Of a stretch of 64,000 bases of DNA, positions 25,901 through 39,105 are shown in pieces. Made by a program: the position numbers and the translations under genes. Each line of letters starts with the position of its first letter. Positions within the stretch are counted from its first letter, which is position 1. The stretch is taken from assembly GCA_026261815.1 (NCBI GenBank), contig JAMPIT010000174.1, positions 16,368,001-16,432,000 of the forward strand, given 5' to 3'. This DNA is from Monarcha castaneiventris obscurior. Lineage: Eukaryota; Chordata; Aves; Passeriformes; Monarchidae. The notes beneath the pieces were generated by a model. It made no database searches. It saw only the letters and a program-made list of their open reading frames with translations, and was not told the DNA's origin.

Positions 25901-28900
25901 AACAAGGACAGAGAGGAAAAAAACCAGAGGTGAAATGACATGCCCCAGGCCCCATGGAGAGCAAGTGGCAGAGCCCAGCAAAGCACCAGGAGCTGCTGTG
26001 CAGTTCCTTCAAGCCTCCCTGACACCCTCCAGCAAGCCAGCTGAGGAATCCCCAGGAGTGCTGTTCCTGCAGACCTTGGGGGCTTCTTGACCCAAAGGCC
26101 CCAGGCCCAGTATCCAGCATCACTGTGGGATGTTGCAGCAGCCATGAACAGGTGTGTTTCTATTGGGCACAGAGAAATTTCTGTCTTCCAGGACATCTCC
26201 AAATTATTCAGTCAAGAAAGGATGGCAGAACTCTTTGCACTTACCAGGAAATAACTGCGGTATTTGACTTTTGATGAGAACAATTGCTTGGCAAGAACAG
26301 ATTCCCTTTTTTGTTGCACCAGACCTAAGGGGGTTCATTAGCTGCCCTCCACAGGTCAGCCCAGGACCAGCTTTTTGGAGAACTGATGGACTTGGGAATG
26401 GGTCCCAACATGTATGTGATGATTCCTTTGGACCAGGAATCTCCAGCTGGGAGGTAGACCCATGGCCAGCTGTCTGCCAGCCCCTGCCAGCTCTCACCTG
26501 CCTTGGCAGCAAAGCCTGCCATGAAATGCCACAATTTCCAGCCAGTATCACACCCAAAGGGCCATCAGAACTAGTCAGGGCAAGTCAGAGCAGCCCTAAG
26601 GCTGTTTGATGGCGTGTTTGCCGAGTCCCTCCACAGTGCAGAGGCACAAGAAGGCAGAGGGGTGGTTTAAAGCATCCCTGTAGTGGACTAACTCCGGACT
26701 GTGGCATTAGGGTGTGTGCACACTTGTGTGTGTGTGAGTGAATGTATCAATGTGAAATATGACTGATATAGGTGAATGAGTTCAGAGCCAACATTACAGC
26801 TTCAGGGGAGCCAATCCAACATTGTTACTCATCTAATTCCAAAGAGCAGTTATTCCTTTTAGTCTAAGTTTTATTTTTATTTCAAATGTGATGTGGTTAC
26901 AAACTCATTCCCTTGTATAATTTTGCTTTCCAAGTTAATTACAAGATGTTCTAATTAATTATATTTAATGATTAACGTACAAACTCACAAGGAATGAACA
27001 TAGCTTAGAGAACATTTGCTCTCAAAAGATATGTCTAGACTAGTTTGGTTTATCAAGAAAAGGTTGAAAAAATTAAAATGAGAGAGAGCCAGGGAGAGAG
27101 AGAGAGAGAGCAAAAATACACTGTGGAAGAAAAAATAACAATAAAAAAAGAAATGAAATTATGTCCAAACAAGAGCATATTTTTCTTTGGAGTTCAAACA
27201 CCACCTTTAACCATCTCCCCACCCAGGATCTGATTACTTTTAATGGGACTCTGCTTGTGATTTAAGTTGTTGTTCATTTGTACAGTAATTAAGTTGAGTT
27301 GAGTTGGTGTCTATTACATCATGGTTTATATTATGAATTCACACTGCAATTATGTGCGTGTGTGCAAGGATAAGTGAGCAGAAAAAGGACCTTCTAGTTA
27401 AGATCACAACTGATAACTCCAGAAGGCTGGGCTTAGCTAAGCTCTGCCACTCTCTTCTTCTCCAGCCTTAACCATGTCACCTCCAGACACCCAAATGACA
27501 CATACAGGAGTGGGGACTTTGCCTCCAGACATCCTAGTAACACATACACCAGAGAGAAATGCCCATGAGGAAGCGGAATCCTGGGAAGAGGCTGTGAGGC
27601 TGATCCTTCACCCCTCGGGCCAGATGGCTGCTGACACCTGAGTGCTCATCACTGAGCAGCCATGTGTCTAAGCCCAGTAGGACCATGGTTTCAAACAGGG
27701 TCTCCACTGCCACAGGAATCAGGGGTTATAACACGATGTGTCCACCCAGTGATGAAGAATACACACACGTATCTATTGCACACACCTCTGTTTGTGATAT
27801 ACACACACACCACCTGTGCATGTACAATAGACACCTAATTTCTAATGCAAGAAACTTAGATTTTATATGGGCAGAAATTTGAGTGGGTTAAAGTCGAAAT
27901 ACGTTCCAAGTCAAAATTTAAAAGCTTTTTTTTTTTTTCTTCCTTTTCTAGTACTTTTTCCAATTCATCAAATTACCAATGGGCTGAGAAACTCCCCTAA
28001 AAGTTAATGTCAAGATGATTGCAGCAAAGATTTTCGAGCAGAGACCTCCAGCTTGAAGCATGTGGGTGCTCTCCTGGGTTCAGTGCTTGTGGTGTCACAT
28101 TGCTTGGTGAGCTGGCTGGGGACAAGGACACTCCTCCATGAGGTGCTGCACATGGGCTCCATTGTTCACTGAGGAAGATGAGCAGTCATGGCAAGGGGTA
28201 GAGATATACCAACTTTCATTTTCTGCTGTGAGAAGGGGCCAGTGTCATCTCCCCAGATTTATTCTCACCAGCACCACTGAGGTCTTATTACAACCTTCCA
28301 CCCAATATTGCACTGGAGCAGATTGGAGGCAGTGAAAAATCTTGTTTCACCAAGTTATGACAGAGGCATCAAACACTCCTGACAAGAGCCTGAAGGAAAA
28401 CACCAGAACACCTTGTTTGAGCTAAAAAATTCACTTCCATTCTAGTATTAAATAACCCTGACTTTCTACCCTACCCTTCATGACTTTTATACTATTTTAT
28501 CCAGGAAGTGTCCACAAGTGAATTATGATGCTACACGAAAACAGCAGCAGCAGAAAAGGGCAATGAGGAATCTGGTCCCTTTTGGGATTTCTGGAAATGA
28601 AGCTGTGCACAGCAGATCCACAGGAATGAACTGGTTAATATTTGGAAAAACCAAGCACCACTTTTACCCCCTTTTCTTTTTCTGCGCTAGGATCCCATCT
28701 GTGCTCCCAAGTCCCTATTCAGCATCTCAGGCTACATTCTTGGAAGCGTTTAACTTCATCTCTTCTAGTAAATAAGACATGCATGGGGCTGTTCTCTGGC
28801 CCAGAGGCCAATTGGCACAGACCAGTTTGCGTCCGTGCTGATAAGCGTCTTTCCTTCCAGAACTGGGGGGCTGCATCTGAACCGCCTGTGGGGATGCTCC

Positions 28901-31900
28901 TTGGCCCAGGCTGTCCCTGGACCATGCCCAGGCATTGTCTGGGAGAGTGCTAGTTGGAACAGGACAAAAACATCACCAGGGACCATGGTAAAGGTTGGAT
29001 AGTCTGGGAGATCATGTGCCAGTTCCTGGGCTTGAGCCCTGGCCCTGTTTAGTTTATCAACGCAGCCACAGATTTAGGTGCATAAGTGTAATTATATAGG
29101 GACCTGATTCCCATGGATGTCCCTGTAGAATCCACCTCAAAACAGGTTTCAAAGCAGTCTGCCTGCACATGATCAGGACTTTGCCTAAATTAACCAATAG
29201 AGAACACCAATGATAAAAGAGAAAAAATTAAATGTTTTAAATCCTGTCTCCCTATAGGATACAGGTACCATATTCTGGACAGCAAGAGGACATCTCCCTT
29301 CCTGGAGAATTCATGGCCCTGAGCCCTCTCCTGGAGTTAAGCAAAGATTTTTCTCTGAGAAACCAAAGGAAGGGACATGCAGTTTCCTCTTCCCCACCTC
29401 TTTTATCCTTCTTCTGAAGGACCTCAGTAGATGTGTAAGTACTGGGTGAGTTCAGCCCTTCTTCTGAAAGGATTTGAACTGTCTTTCCAGGACAGTGCAT
29501 GAAAAAAGTGGAAGGAGGAAGTTCTGGGAAGCTGAAGGAAGAGGACAAATAGAAAGTGCTGAGAGACACTAGCCAGGAGGGGTTGTTATTGACATGTAAG
29601 ATTTTATTATTAATTAATTAGGAAAAGGAGGGAGAAAAAATAAAAATAAATAAAGATTGGAAGAGAATCTAAAATACTGTAGTAAAACAAAACTTTGCTT
29701 TGCTGTTAATCCCACTGAAGTCTCTAGCCTGGTGTTGTCTCAGCAGAACATATTCTGTGAGCAACTTGGGAAGTAATTTGAGCGTCTCTGAAGTCTTTCA
29801 TTGGCTCATCCAGTATTAAATCATCTGGCAATGAGGAAAAGTGTTTAAAGTTAACTTCCATACAGAACAAATTCCCCTGGAAAACTCTTGTCATTCAGCC
29901 CGGTTTACCCAAAGTCTGGTAGCATTGATTAGACTGGGGCTGGGTTTGAAATGTTTTATGTGTTTTCATTTTTTCTGTTTAAAACAAAATGCAATTAAAA
30001 AAGAGTGCTGCATATTTCTATGGACTTAGCCACTTAGTGGAAAACTTAGATGGCAAATGTTTGAGTTGGTGAAGACGAAGCTGGTGCAAGGCTTTGTGAC
30101 GTGCTTGTCTGTCATCCCTGGACAATCAAACTGCTACTGCAGCTTCTCTAGGACACTGGGGATTAAAAGCCTTGTGTAGGTGACACTGCAGACCCCAGGA
30201 AGCAAGAAGCATCTCTTCTTGCTACTGCCTTCTAACCAAGAGCTTTGCAACTCAGAGCTGGTTCTAAAAGTATCCTTGTACTCCCACTCGGGGGTGGTGT
30301 AGCAGGACCCCCCACCTCCAATTCCACTCATGGGGATTTTGCATCCACCCTGGTCTTTTCTTCTCTACTTTCTAAATGCCAGTGAGGCAGTGAAGCCTTT
30401 GATGTTCCCAGGAGTCCTGCTTCAGTGCCTTTCTCCATGCACCCTCCCACCAGCACCCAGCCAACCCAAGGAGATCCTCATCCGCAGGCAGTGTGGTGTG
30501 TCCTCCCAAAGGGCCAGCACCGCGTCTCCACACACCCACCTGGTCCTACCTGGTCCCCTGGTGGCTCAACACCTGCCACTTGCTCCCAGCTGCCTCCATC
30601 TACTTTAACCCAGGTCACCTCGGCTTTTTTCCCTTGTTTCCAACCCAATTCTCCATTCTCACTAGCTACGCTGACAGTCCTGCTCATCTCTTCCTACCCG
30701 CAGGCTTGGGAAGCTGGAACACCCCGTCAAGTAACACACCTAGTTAACTGTGTAATGCTGTACCTATGGGGCAATTCCATCCCAGCACCTGCAGGGATCC
30801 TGATTACACCCTAAAACATGATATTTCAATTTCATTATCTGATTGGGCATCAGCAACGAGCACCACTAATGAGTATATTAGTCAGTTCCTTTATTAAACT
30901 AGCGGCAGCATTTGATGCAATGACCTCCTGATGTAGCTCTTTGATGCCATGTGATTTGATTTTTATTTCTTCTTTTTTTTTTCCTTTTAATTGAGAAAGA
31001 TACAGCAAAGCAAATAAAAAAAAAACTGTGAGGAACAGAATTAGCACATTGGCAAAGCAGGCAAATACATGTTCAGCAAGGAGAATAAATTTTATTGTAA
31101 CTGCAGAAGTGGTAAGTGGCGAGCTCTAGCTAGCTAACATTAGAATATAACCATTCATTACTCCTGCCATTATTATTATGAATTTGTTGTTGTTATTCTA
31201 TTACACAGCCAGTCCTGAGGACTGGTTTTGCCATCTGTAACCTGGCGATCTTTCACCCTTAGCAATTGTTGTTTGGCCGTGTTACCACAGGGCTCTTGTG
31301 CAAGAGGCTGCACAAGCCCTGAACAAAAAGGGGATACCAGCCCCAGGGCATTTCCAGTGTAAGTGACAGATGAGTGACAACAGGCAGGTGCTAATGGACA
31401 GAGGAGCATGAGGAAACAGGGTCACACATGTGGCTGAATCCAGGGTGAAGTTTTGGAGCAAGCTTCGGGTTCAGCCAGCTCCCAGCTCCATCAGTGAAGC
31501 ATTGCATTCAGGCACTTCAATTCCTATGTCCTGCCCAGACTCCAGCCTGGGGAATAGTACAGAACATCCTACCAAAACTCCCATTATTGTTTTCACTAGA
31601 GAAATCATCACACTTTTTCTTCCAAGAAACTCTGATACCACAGTCACAGCCCTGGATGACTCCTGCAACCCTTTCCAAACATGACTGCATTTTCACAGAT
31701 TTCATCTCAGGTCCAGTTCTAACCTGATATTTAATCATAAGAGTGTTCAGAGCTCCTTCGGATAATTACTGAAGGTATTAAGCCATCCCAGGCTGAAGTA
31801 TCAGGTGCTTTCACACAGGCAAATGGCTTGCATGGGCTTACATAAGAAGCATTTGCACTGGCCATAGATCATTTGTGGCCCTGCTCTGGCATGTTGTCAC

Positions 31901-34260
31901 ATGGAATACCATCATACCATCCACCTGGCTATGGGAATTTGAAGCCAGCTCACTCAGGCTGCTGAAAGTAAGACGGGAAGTACACTGGAGATTTTAACAG
32001 AATTATTTCTGCAGTCATTTTTCTACAGGAATTCAAGAACCAAAAAACAAACCAAGAACATGAGGACAGAAAAAATATCTCTATTGGTATGGTAAGGGTT
32101 GGAAGGCCCAACCTGCCTACTTCCTGCATGATCTTGTATCCAACAGGTTAAAACATTACTCCACTGTGCCAGGAATGTAGTCTAAACCTAATAGTCATGT
32201 GCCACCAAGCTGTTGTCTTCTTCCCCATCAGTAGTAAACTTGCTTCCCCCTGCCTTGGAGGATGTGCCTGCACTGGCCCTACTTATAGTAACCAGAGCTG
32301 GGTTTCTGCTGGGTCCAGAGGCCTGATTCAGATTTCTCTTCAAGGGAAACAGGGCCCTACATCAAGGTTCAGGAGCAAAATCCTGCCCAGAAATAATGCC
32401 AAATTCTCAGCAACTCAAGCAATACTTCCATGACTTCCCTGAACCAGGACTGGCAAGTGAGCCCTCCACTGCCCATCTTCATGGTAGCTGGAAACTGGGC
32501 ATTTTTGGGGGATACCAACAGAAGACCAAACAGGAGCTGGAGACCCCTCTCCTCCCAGTACTCTGGAGTAGCTCAGCCAAACTGGGCCCTGTTGTGTCTT
32601 TGTAAGCAGACCCTCTGCCACAAATCCTGCAGCTAAGCTCTGTGTCCACACATCCCTGGCAGGCCTCCCAGCACACCCGGGTCTGTAATGGGCCTGCCTC
32701 CATCTGACTGCCCAGTTAACATCCTCCTGCTGCCTCCTTAATTATAATCCCTTTATTTTATCTAACCCCAATTGTAGCAGTTAGTGAGTCACCAGGCTCC
32801 ATAACAAGACGATCAGGACACATTTCATATTACACTGCAGTTTTCATTCCAGGGCGTGGGTTGAAGGCGTTGTTTATTTATTTTAATTTGGTTCGGTTTG
32901 GGGTTTTCTCACAGGTGATGGAGTACAGAGATTTAAGCAGGGGGTAGAAGGGTGGAAGGGGTAAAAAACAAAAACAACCTCAATCCATCTGGATCAATTA
33001 AACCTTGTTGAAAAGTTTTCAACCTCAGGGTTGCCTGAGGTAGGTCTAATAGTCACACTCTTTGGCATTTAATGAAAATGCTAATGATTTCTTCTTTGGA
33101 ATATATTTTCACTTCTAGTTTGAACAAGATGCATCTCTCCTCCAATCAATTCCACAAGCTCTTAATTTTTTTCCTCCCCATCTATGCGCGTGCCCCTTCA
33201 GGGCAAATTAAGAAATTATTGCCTCTATCCAAAAAGTAGCTGAAATGTGCAGCCTTGTGCTTCACGTCACAGGGGTGGAAAAGAAAAAAATCTTTACATT
33301 GGAGCAACAATCCCGTTCATGTCTGACTTGTGTAGGAAAAATATGGCGTCAAACCTTTCTCATCCTGGTTCTCCAGGGAAAGCTGCAGGCACGGGTCTCA
33401 GCCTGTGAAAATCACCATTGATCCAACAGAGCTGCCTTTGGATTGAAGACCTCGCCTACAAGGTTCAATTTTCTTGTTAGTAGTCCACTGTAGTGAGAGT
33501 AAGAGTGAACAAACAAAGAGAGGGGTGTTTAAGTATAGGACGAGACTTTCCTCCCCCAGTTTCTAAGGGATCAGAATGGAGATGAGTGCTTCAGGTCATC
33601 TATAGACTCTGGAGAGGGACAAGTTTTCCCCCATCCCAAACTAGATACTGAAATTTTTAATGGCTGAAATATGATGGCTGAAACAAAGGCATCAAGTGGA
33701 AGAACTGCCACAAGTCAAATCCACTTAGAATTTGCAAAGGAAATTCAAACAAATCACAAAAGTTTCCAGTAAAGGATGGGAATGCTGAACACAGGCTTAG
33801 AGGCATAAAGGCTAATGGAAAAGAGGGATGGGAGTATGAAGTGTTTTCTTGAAATTGCCATCGGCTCAAGGGAAAACTAAACAATCTCCCTGCAGAGGTC
33901 TGAGAAAAGGCACAAAGAATCATTAGTTTTGCCTAAACTAGCATATTAACCAAGTCCAGGACATGTGATTGCCTTGCTCTTAGCTCTGTCCCTAGCAAGT
34001 TTTGTCCTGTGGCACCTGATATGCTGAGGAGTGGTTGAGAAAATATCATGTGCATTATTGCCAGTACACAGTACCCATGGGACAACTCTTTTTTGGTGGG
34101 AAGTTTGATTTTAAAGTGTAGGTGTACCTTCTCAAGCCATGCCCTGCCATGATTTTTGGGATCAGGAAATAAATGCCAGACCATTTTATTTACTTGTCTA
34201 AGCATAGACACAAAATCTGACTGTGAATAATTTCAAAAGTTCTACAAAGTCCTAAGCTGA
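22989..34260. other. Long unique stretch with GC-richer pockets
   Basis: 11 kb with no recognised CR1 or LTR. It includes the longest open frame of the window (208 codons, 23083-23709), which has no domain I recognise and no sign of being translated. Simple sequence is limited to (GGGAT)3 at 23883-23899, a GA run at 27094-27110 and short AC tracts near 27.76-27.82 kb. GC-richer pockets lie at about 25.5-26.6, 28.1-29.0, 30.3-30.7 and 32.2-32.7 kb. Around 26.94-26.99 kb is an AT-rich run with TAATTAATTA at 26952-26961. A piece near 29.06-29.10 kb (GATTTAGGTGCATAAGTGT) may be another old repeat scrap. Confidence 0.5.
24241..24303. repeat. Fragment of old amniote repeat
   Basis: GACTGAAGTCAGTCGTAAAA followed by CTCCCATGGGTTCCACTAATG and GATTCACACCC agrees in order with the ancient repeat arrangement of GAAGTCAGTGG, TAAAACTCCCATTGA, CAATGG and GATT-CACCC. 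It is diverged and short. Confidence 0.5.
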
Positions 34261-34672
34261 AGCAGTTAAACCAGAAGATGTGGGCTGGCATCAGCAATAA
34301 GTCAGATTATGGAACACATACAGCAAGAAAGAATAATTAAAGGCATGGATGTAAATGAAAATTGCAATAAAACACGTGTTTTAGAAAAGATAGATCACTC
34401 TGAACTGACCTGATAATTTGCTTTGATAGATCACTGATTTTCTAATGAAAGAAATGTAGTAGATCTAATCTCTCTGGACTTCAGTAAAACTTTTGATATG
34501 GTACCTCATGAGAAATTATTAAGTGGTAGAATATGGAGATCAGGAGAGGAATTTTTTGATGGAAAGGGGAGTCACTACATAGGAAATTACAACAGGTGGT
34601 GTTGAGAGAGGAAGTACTGAGCTGGAGTTATGACTGCAGTCCTTCAGAAATCAGTTTGGGGACTGAATTTTT
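34261..34672 (+). mobile_element. CR1-type LINE fragment, reverse transcriptase region
   Basis: In frame from 34459 the translation reads VDLISLDFSKTFDMVPHEKLL, which is the catalytic motif A region of CR1-type reverse transcriptase (the usual form is LDFSKAFDTVPH). The catalytic aspartate codon is 34477-34479. Downstream, CTTCAGAAATCAGTTTGGGG corresponds to the QGSVLG region just before motif C. Upstream AT-rich sequence from about 34261 also follows the expected CR1 order but is more diverged. The frame is broken by stops, so it is a dead fragment. It stops just before the minus-strand CR1 at 34691. Confidence 0.75.
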
Positions 34673-34690
34673 TTCTGAAAAGTGGGATGC

Positions 34691-35671
34691 ATGCATCACA
34701 GAATCAGAATCATTTAGTTTGGAAAAGACCTTTAAGATCACCAAGTCCAACCATTAACCCAGCACTGCCAAGGCCACCACTAACCTGTATCTCCACACAC
34801 CACATCCACATGTTTTTTAAATTCCTCCAGGAATGGTGACTCCACTGCTTGCTTGGGCAACGTGTTCAAGTGCTGAAGACACTGGTGAAGACATTTTTCC
34901 TCATATTCAATCTAAACCTTCATTGCCATGACTTGAGGCTATTTCCTCTTGTCACTTGTTATTTAGGAGAAAAATCAACCCCCACCTCACTACAGCCTCC
35001 TTCCAGGTAGTTGTAGAGGGCAATAAGGTCCCCCCAGTCCTCCTTTTTTCCAGACTAAACAACCCCAGTTCCCTCAGCTGCTCCTTATGTGATTTACTCT
35101 CTAGACCCTTCACCAGTTTCTTTTCCCTTCTCTGGACATTCTCCAGCACCTCAATGTCTTTCGTTACAGAATTATAGATTAGTTTACCTTGGAAGAGACC
35201 TTCAAAGTTCATCTAATCCAGGAGCCCAAAACTGAACATGGGACTTGAGGTGTGTCCTCACCAGTGAGGAGTTCAGAGGGACAATCACTGCCCTGGTCCT
35301 GCTGGCCACACTATTTTTGATCCAAGCCATGACACCATTAGTCTTCTTGGCCACCTGGGCACAGCTGGCTCATCCAGCTGTTGACCAACACCTCCAGGTC
35401 CTGTTCAGACACTCTTCCCCAAGCCTGTAGCACTGCAAGGAGTTGTTGTGACCTAAGGGCAGGACCCACCATTTTGCCTTATTGAACCTCATCCAACTGT
35501 CTCTCAGCCCATGGATCCAGCCTCTCCAGATCCCTCTGCAGGGCCTTCCCACCCTCCAGCTGATCAACACTCCCTCCCCACTTAGTGTCATCTGTGAACT
35601 TACTGAGGATGCACTCAATCCCCTTATGAAGGTCATTGATAAGGTATTAAACAGAATTGGATCAAGCATTA
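34691..35671 (-). mobile_element. CR1 LINE 3' portion (ORF2 C-terminal part and 3' UTR)
   Basis: This is the longest CR1 piece in the window. Read on the minus strand from 35671 it gives PILFN (reverse transcriptase region before motif C), then after a frameshift [18 protein letters not shown], with the catalytic DD of motif C in FTDD at 35587-35598. MRFNKAK...LGHNN follows near 35.4-35.5 kb. After that [20 protein letters not shown] and [13 protein letters not shown] lie at about 35.0-35.16 kb. The 3' UTR and tail end at about 34691 (CACAGAATCAGAATCATTTAG on plus). Several frameshifts and a nested insert show it is inactive. It begins at about the same point of the element at which the neighbouring plus-strand fragment ends. 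Confidence 0.92.
35162..35220 (-). mobile_element. Nested CR1 tail inside another CR1
   Basis: Between CTCAATGTCTTT and GAGCCCAAAACTGAAC, which are adjacent (apart from about ten bases) in CR1, lies a ~58-bp piece. It reads TTACAGAATTATAG, TTTACCTTGGAAGAGACC, TTCAAAGTTCATCTAATCCA. That is the reverse complement of a CR1 3' terminus. It appears to be a very short, 5'-truncated CR1 insertion in the same orientation as its host, so it is younger than the host copy. Confidence 0.75.
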
Positions 35672-38600
35672 AAAGAGAGCGTGTGACATGGCTACCAAAA
35701 ATGTGCCTCATAAAGTATTTCCCATAAGGAGAGGGGAGTTTCTGTCTTGTTCTGCACAAAGCACATGGACGACAACCTCAAAAGCAACAAAACAGATCCT
35801 AGTTACCTGTATTTAGGAGAGATGAACTCAGAGTACAAAGCTAAAGTGCTGAGATGTGTCAGAAGAAGAAGATACATCTTGGTTTTAGCTGAACAAAGTG
35901 AGGACTGGAACAACAGTGCTGACTAATATATAAATACATCAGGAGAGCAAATAGGGAGAAAAAAAGATCTTTTTAAACTAAAAGACAGCATAGTTCCAAC
36001 AAATGGCATAAGCTAAAACTAAATAAACACAGGCTGGTGAAAGACCTGAACAACTTCCAGTTTGTGCAGTGAGAGCAAAAATACATCAACAAGAACGTTC
36101 CTTCCCCAAGAACCATTTTCAGATCATGGAAGACTTTAACAGAGAGAAGAGATATAACTTAGAGAATCAAGAGGTGCCCTCCAGTTTTACATGTCTGTAT
36201 GTGAGAAAGAGCAAGTAAACTTCTTGAAGACAGAAAAACCTGTTTTGTACGCTACACCAAAAACTGTCTGGTTGCCCTTTTAGCACCTGGAACTTCCTTT
36301 TTCTCACCAGGCTGCTGGTGTTTCACTTGTAACAATAAACTAATTGAATAGCCCATTGACAGATTTGCATGCCACAGTCCTCCCGCTTCTGATTTCTTTG
36401 TTGCATTTGTGTACATCTAAGACCAAAAAAAAGAAAAGGAAAAAAACCCAACAACAACTAGCAGGAGAAACAAAGCAAACACACATGCACACAGCACTTC
36501 CAAACTGGTCTTAAGAGCAAACAATGGTAGGAAGGGATAACTACCACTCTCAGGGCTCTCAGATGATCAGGTCAGCCAAGCAGATACAGGGAAAGGGGAT
36601 TTTGAGAAACAAATAATGCCTGTGCCTGAAATGGGAGCTTTGCTGTAAAGAGAAAAGAAACATATGCTTTTCAGCTGGAGTGGATTTCTTATGTTGCTCA
36701 GAAGTGACTGGCTCATCCTCAGTGTAAAGGACCGGTGTTGTATTAACCATTCTGTATCAGTTTCCCTCTCGAGTCCCCTGCCTGAGACGCCAGGTTATTT
36801 CATTTCTGACAGGCAGCACAAACAGGAGCCTGGAGTCACTCAAGTCCCTGATGGTGCTGAGCAGACATCCATCTGTGCTTCCCAGGATGCATATCTATAC
36901 CCTGTCAGGGCTGGATTGCCTGGGCAGCATTGGTCAGGGGCTGGGACAAGTGGTGACAGTGGACTGACAAATGCAAGGCCTTAGTGTTCACAGGCTACCA
37001 CATCAGCTGGAGGTTCTTGATAGGATCCCTGATGTCCTGCCCCTTCTTCTCTGTGAGCTGACCTTGTCCAAAAGGGAACAACACAGCCTCAGCATCCTTC
37101 TCATTGAGAGCAGAAAGTCCCCTGGGAGCACATGGGCCTCAGGAAGCTCTGTGAAAAGCCTGATTGTTAGAGCACAGGCAAAATGTCTGCTCTGCAAGTA
37201 GTTTAACACATTTTGGGTCCATCATCATTCTCCCCGTTCTCATGTGGTATTGTTTATGCTTAAGCCAGCATTCTGAAACAGGCACTGCCAGGTTCTGCAT
37301 CATGACGGCAACAGAGCTGGCTCCTTTATTATGTATCCATTCCTAACTGAAAATAAGGCATTTGCCCCCGGGGAAGAGGGAGGTGAGCTACCGTCTGAGT
37401 TTTTCTCTGTACCACCCTCTACCTCACATGGTTTCAGAGCCAACATACACAAAGTTCCCTTTGCCTTCAACCTACGTACCTGAACACAGTCCCACTCCCA
37501 ACTATTCCCTCCCTGCAGTTGTTTGCCCACTTCTCGGAATTGTATTTCAGCTGTCTATGGCCTGGATCCAGTGGGAAAAAAAAGACCTCCCAACACCAGA
37601 GCTGTTATTTACCATAGACCTAGATTCCTTTGGTACAGGAGCATTTGCTTCCTTGAAAGACCAAGACTCACAGCTGAAACGTAGGAGATTTTCCTGAAAC
37701 TAGAGCTGGGAATGATCCCCAAATCCTACATTTAAGCAGAATAACGTCAGGGGAGTCTGGACCTGCTTTGATCTTTACAGCATCAGCCCCTCTCTCTTCA
37801 AGCTCAAAGCAAAGCAGATTGGGACTTGCTGTCTTGGCCCAAATGAACATCAAGATAGATGCTGAAGACTTCTTTGTTCCTTGAATGTCAACTGTAAGTG
37901 TGAGTCATTGTAGCTTCAGGAAGGAGGGAACCTCGCAGACAAGGTCTTTCTGAGGGAGAGATGGGAATTGATAGCTGATGCAGAAGATCCAGTTTTAAAG
38001 ATACGAAGCTAGAATCTCAAGGGCACTTGTCTCCCATTGATTCTTAAGTGCCTTATGACATCCAACCATAATGACTGAATCTGAAAATAATTAATTTCAA
38101 GGGATTCCAAGTGCATCATTCCACCTTGTTGCAGTGCTTAATAAAACTAAATATCCGTGTATCACCCAGATAACAGCTTAAAGCTCAGTTGTACTCTTTA
38201 TCTCCTGATAAGCCTTTCCCCAAAACCAGATCAACTTTCTTGGGCTGCAGGTGTGATCATTCCCCTCTCAGTACGGCTCTGCATTTTTTTCTCATTAAGA
38301 GAATTCAATGGGATTTCTTACATGAGGGTGGAGCAACTTAACAATGAACAACTTGGCAAAATTGGGCTTTATGTAATTACTTGAGGATTTGGCCCAACAT
38401 ACTGGTACAACATGAGATGTATCTCATGATCTTTCACTTGCGTAACCCTCTTCCTCTTGTTGTTTATTGTCATCCCTTGCTGGGTTAGTTCCTTGGGGCA
38501 GAGACCTTTTATTTAATTAGTCTGGAAAGGGCCTGGCACACCTACAGAGCCATATTAATAATGAGAAACAGTACTAACGTACCCACAAGAAGATGTGAGC

Positions 38601-38963
38601 TTCCTTGCAAGATATGTGACAGGGTACAACCACAGTGATCAGTCACACTCTGACCCAATAGGGCCCACCTTGGTTTGTCTTGGGTGGGAAACTTATCACT
38701 GTCCTGTCCCAAGGCTTTTTCTGCTCTTATATTCGGAAAAGTCATTATGACAGATCACCTGCTGATTAGATTTACCTCAAATAATAAGCTAACAAGTGTT
38801 TCTTACACCTTCTGGAACTCCCTTTCCAAGCATTAGAAGAGGGAAAAAATAGTAGGTGGACAGCAGGTCTCATGGAGCTCTTGTCCAAGTGATTTTTATC
38901 TGTTAGTTTTTTGACTTCTAACAGGGTAGCACTACGGCTGCAGCAGGAGCTCCCTTATTAGTG
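35672..38963. other. Unique intergenic DNA, no gene seen
   Basis: No recognised mobile element apart from the old repeat fragment at 38.3 kb. Open frames reach 111 codons without recognisable domains. If the adjacent CR1 locus was inverted, the first bases after 35671 would be the original 3' flank of that CR1. Confidence 0.5.
38299..38396. repeat. Remnant of old amniote repeat
   Basis: AGAATTCAATGGGATTTCTTACATGAGGGTGG (two adjoining parts) at the start and CTTGAGGATTTGGCCCAA at the end match the usual beginning (CTTCAATGGGATTACTCACATGAG) and end (GCAGGATTTGGCCC) of a common reptile/bird repeat. The middle is diverged. Confidence 0.55.
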
Positions 38964-39105
38964 AAAAAGAGAGACCGAGAAAGACAGAGAGCAAGAAAGG
39001 TAGAAAGGAAGAAAGGAAGAGAGAAAGAGAGAAAGAGAAAAAGAGAGAGAGAAAGAGAGAGAGAAAGAGAGCATGAAAGAGAGACAGAGAGAAAAAGAGA
39101 CAAAG
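38964..39105. repeat. Imperfect (GA/GAAA) purine tract
   Basis: A nearly all-purine stretch with only scattered C or T, made of GAGA, GAAA and GGAA steps. It leads directly into the GAGAA array. Together they give about 330 bp of purine-rich plus strand. Such mirror-like purine tracts can form triplex DNA under strain. Confidence 0.9.
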
